NCBI GenBank assembly: GCA_903854075.1
Contig: CAINVI010000252.1
Coordinates: forward strand, 1-7,752
Direction of reading: 5' to 3'
DNA from: Candidatus Pollutiaquabacter sp.
Lineage (GTDB): Bacteria > Bacteroidota > Bacteroidia > AKYH767-A > 2013-40CM-41-45
DNA: 7,752 bases
Shown here: piece after piece, positions 6,838 to 7,752 of the stretch
Layout: each line of letters starts with the position of its first letter
How positions within the stretch are numbered: the first letter of the stretch is position 1
Program-made: the position numbers and the translations under genes
Notes under the pieces: generated by a model
What the model was told of the DNA's origin: nothing
The model's input: only the letters and a program-made list of their open reading frames with translations
The model's database searches: none

Positions 6838-7359
6838 ATGAAGAAATATTTTAATTCCTTGCCGTTAATTGTTCTTATCCTGCTCGGAACTCAGCTGGTA
6901 GCTATCGCACAACCATACTCTACTGCTGTTGGATTACGACTGGGTGGACATACGCGTGGTGTTTCTGTTAAAAAATTCGTTGGCGGGACCACTGCCTTAG
7001 AGGGCATTGCGTCCATTGGTAGAAAAAGTTTCATGATCACCGGTTTGTTTGAAAAGCACACGCCGTTTCCTTCGGTTGACGGCTTCTCCTGGTTTTTTGG
7101 AGGTGGAGCACACGTCGGTTTTTACGATGAGGGATATTATTATTTTTATTCGCGTACGCGCTCGTCCAAAATTGACGAAGATTGGACCGGATGGGATAAC
7201 GAAACCGGTGTAGGACTGGATTTTATTATTGGGCTGGAATATAAATTCCAGAATGCTCCTGTCGATATTGCTGTTGATCTTAAGCCGTTCGTTGACTTCA
7301 TCCGGAGCGAATATTTCGGATATTGGGATGGTGCACTAACACTTCGTTTTACGCTGTAA
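6838..7359 (+). CDS. Small predicted outer-membrane beta-barrel protein, function unknown
   Basis: The protein has 173 residues. A signal peptide (KKYFNSLPLIVLILLGTQLVAIA, 2-24) ends before QPYSTA. The rest alternates polar and hydrophobic or aromatic residues in short stretches, such as AVGLRLGGHTRGVSVKKF (30-47), FFGGGAHVGFY (86-96), VGLDFIIGLEYKF (125-137) and DGALTLRFTL (164-173). These are separated by polar turns and an aromatic Tyr/Asp-rich loop (97-120). The chain ends on an amphipathic strand with Phe two residues before the C-terminus. This is the pattern of a small barrel of perhaps eight strands, resembling the PorT/OmpA-like barrels common in Bacteroidota. No enzyme or binding motif is visible. 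It follows the aminopeptidase after 55 bases and precedes the acetyltransferase by 3 bases, so co-transcription is likely. The barrel call is by pattern only. Confidence 0.7.
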   Translation: MKKYFNSLPLIVLILLGTQLVAIAQPYSTAVGLRLGGHTRGVSVKKFVGGTTALEGIASIGRKSFMITGLFEKHTPFPSVDGFSWFFGGGAHVGFYDEGYYYFYSRTRSSKIDEDWTGWDNETGVGLDFIIGLEYKFQNAPVDIAVDLKPFVDFIRSEYFGYWDGALTLRFTL

Positions 7360-7362
7360 TTT

Positions 7363-7752
7363 ATGATCAGTTACCGACCAGCCACCCTCGAAGATCAGTC
7401 TGCTATTCTTGACATCTACAATGAAGCGGTACTGAATACTACGGCGACATTCGATACCGAAGAGCGTACGATGGAAAAGCAATTACTCTGGTTCCATTCG
7501 CACCGCCAGCGGCATCCGGTGATGGTTGCGGAAGTTGCCGGTAGCATTTTGGGTTGGGCTTCCATGAGTCCTTGGAGTGAACGAAGTGCCTACGACGCCA
7601 GCGTGGAAGTCAGCGTTTATGTACATGCTGATCATCGTGGCAATGGGGTTGGTACCCGATTGCTTGAACTTATCACGCTGGCCGGAAAAGAAGCGGGCAA
7701 TCATACCGTCATTTCAAGGATCACCTCCGGAAATGACGTGAGTATTCATTTG
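7363..7752 (+). CDS. GNAT N-acetyltransferase, phosphinothricin acetyltransferase-like (C-terminus cut by the window)
   Basis: From ATG 7363 there are 130 open codons to the last base. The family usually has about 165-175 residues, so roughly 40 are missing. The N-terminus ISYRPATLEDQSAILDIYNE (2-21) followed by TTATFDTEERT (26-36) is characteristic of the phosphinothricin/methionine sulfoximine acetyltransferase group. Strand beta-4 SVEVSVYVHAD (80-90) leads into the acetyl-CoA pyrophosphate loop HRGNGVGTRLL (91-101), with the R-G-x-G-x-G spacing of motif A. SRITSGNDVSIHL (118-130) is the start of the next motif, where the group continues with a HEKLGF-like segment. These enzymes acetylate amino groups of small molecules or amino-acid analogues in the cytoplasm; the natural substrate here is unknown. 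The ATG lies 3 bases after the barrel gene's stop, which implies one transcript. Confidence 0.88.
   Translation, partial: MISYRPATLEDQSAILDIYNEAVLNTTATFDTEERTMEKQLLWFHSHRQRHPVMVAEVAGSILGWASMSPWSERSAYDASVEVSVYVHADHRGNGVGTRLLELITLAGKEAGNHTVISRITSGNDVSIHL

Overview
The window is about 7.75 kb of ordinary, gene-dense bacterial chromosome. It most likely comes from a member of the Bacteroidota. The reasons are: a three-gene succinate dehydrogenase operon in the order cytochrome b, flavoprotein, iron-sulfur protein, with the flavoprotein N-terminus typical of that phylum; a DUF4920 protein; promoter-like elements of the TTG / TAnnTTTG type; and start codons without obvious Shine-Dalgarno sequences. 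A more precise placement (for example Chitinophagales-like) would be a guess.

Layout. Positions 1-125 (minus) hold the N-terminal part of a lipoprotein that runs off the window. An intergenic region of about 300 bases follows, with two TAnnTTTG elements back to back. Positions 434-3895 (plus) are the sdhC-sdhA-sdhB operon, closed by a bidirectional terminator at 3916-3950. Facing it on the minus strand is a two-gene unit: a DUF4920 protein (4384-4845) followed by a small c-type cytochrome (3972-4391), with the genes overlapping by 8 bases. A 98-base divergent region separates this pair from a plus-strand unit: a secreted M1 aminopeptidase of the leukotriene-A4-hydrolase type (4944-6782), a small predicted outer-membrane beta-barrel protein (6838-7359), and a GNAT acetyltransferase resembling phosphinothricin acetyltransferase (7363 to the window end, truncated).

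Function. The Sdh proteins form the membrane complex linking the TCA cycle to the quinone pool. All FAD, Fe-S and haem ligand positions I looked for are present. The DUF4920/cytochrome pair is exported and probably periplasmic, so it may be a redox or metal-related module, but its role cannot be read from the sequence. The last three genes share a strand and are closely spaced without a visible terminator, so they may be co-transcribed, although their predicted functions do not form an obvious pathway.

I found no RNA genes, CRISPR arrays, insertion sequences, phage genes or signs of transfer. I do not see a convincing new system. The most interesting items are the overlapping DUF4920-cytochrome pair and the back-to-back promoter elements upstream of sdh.
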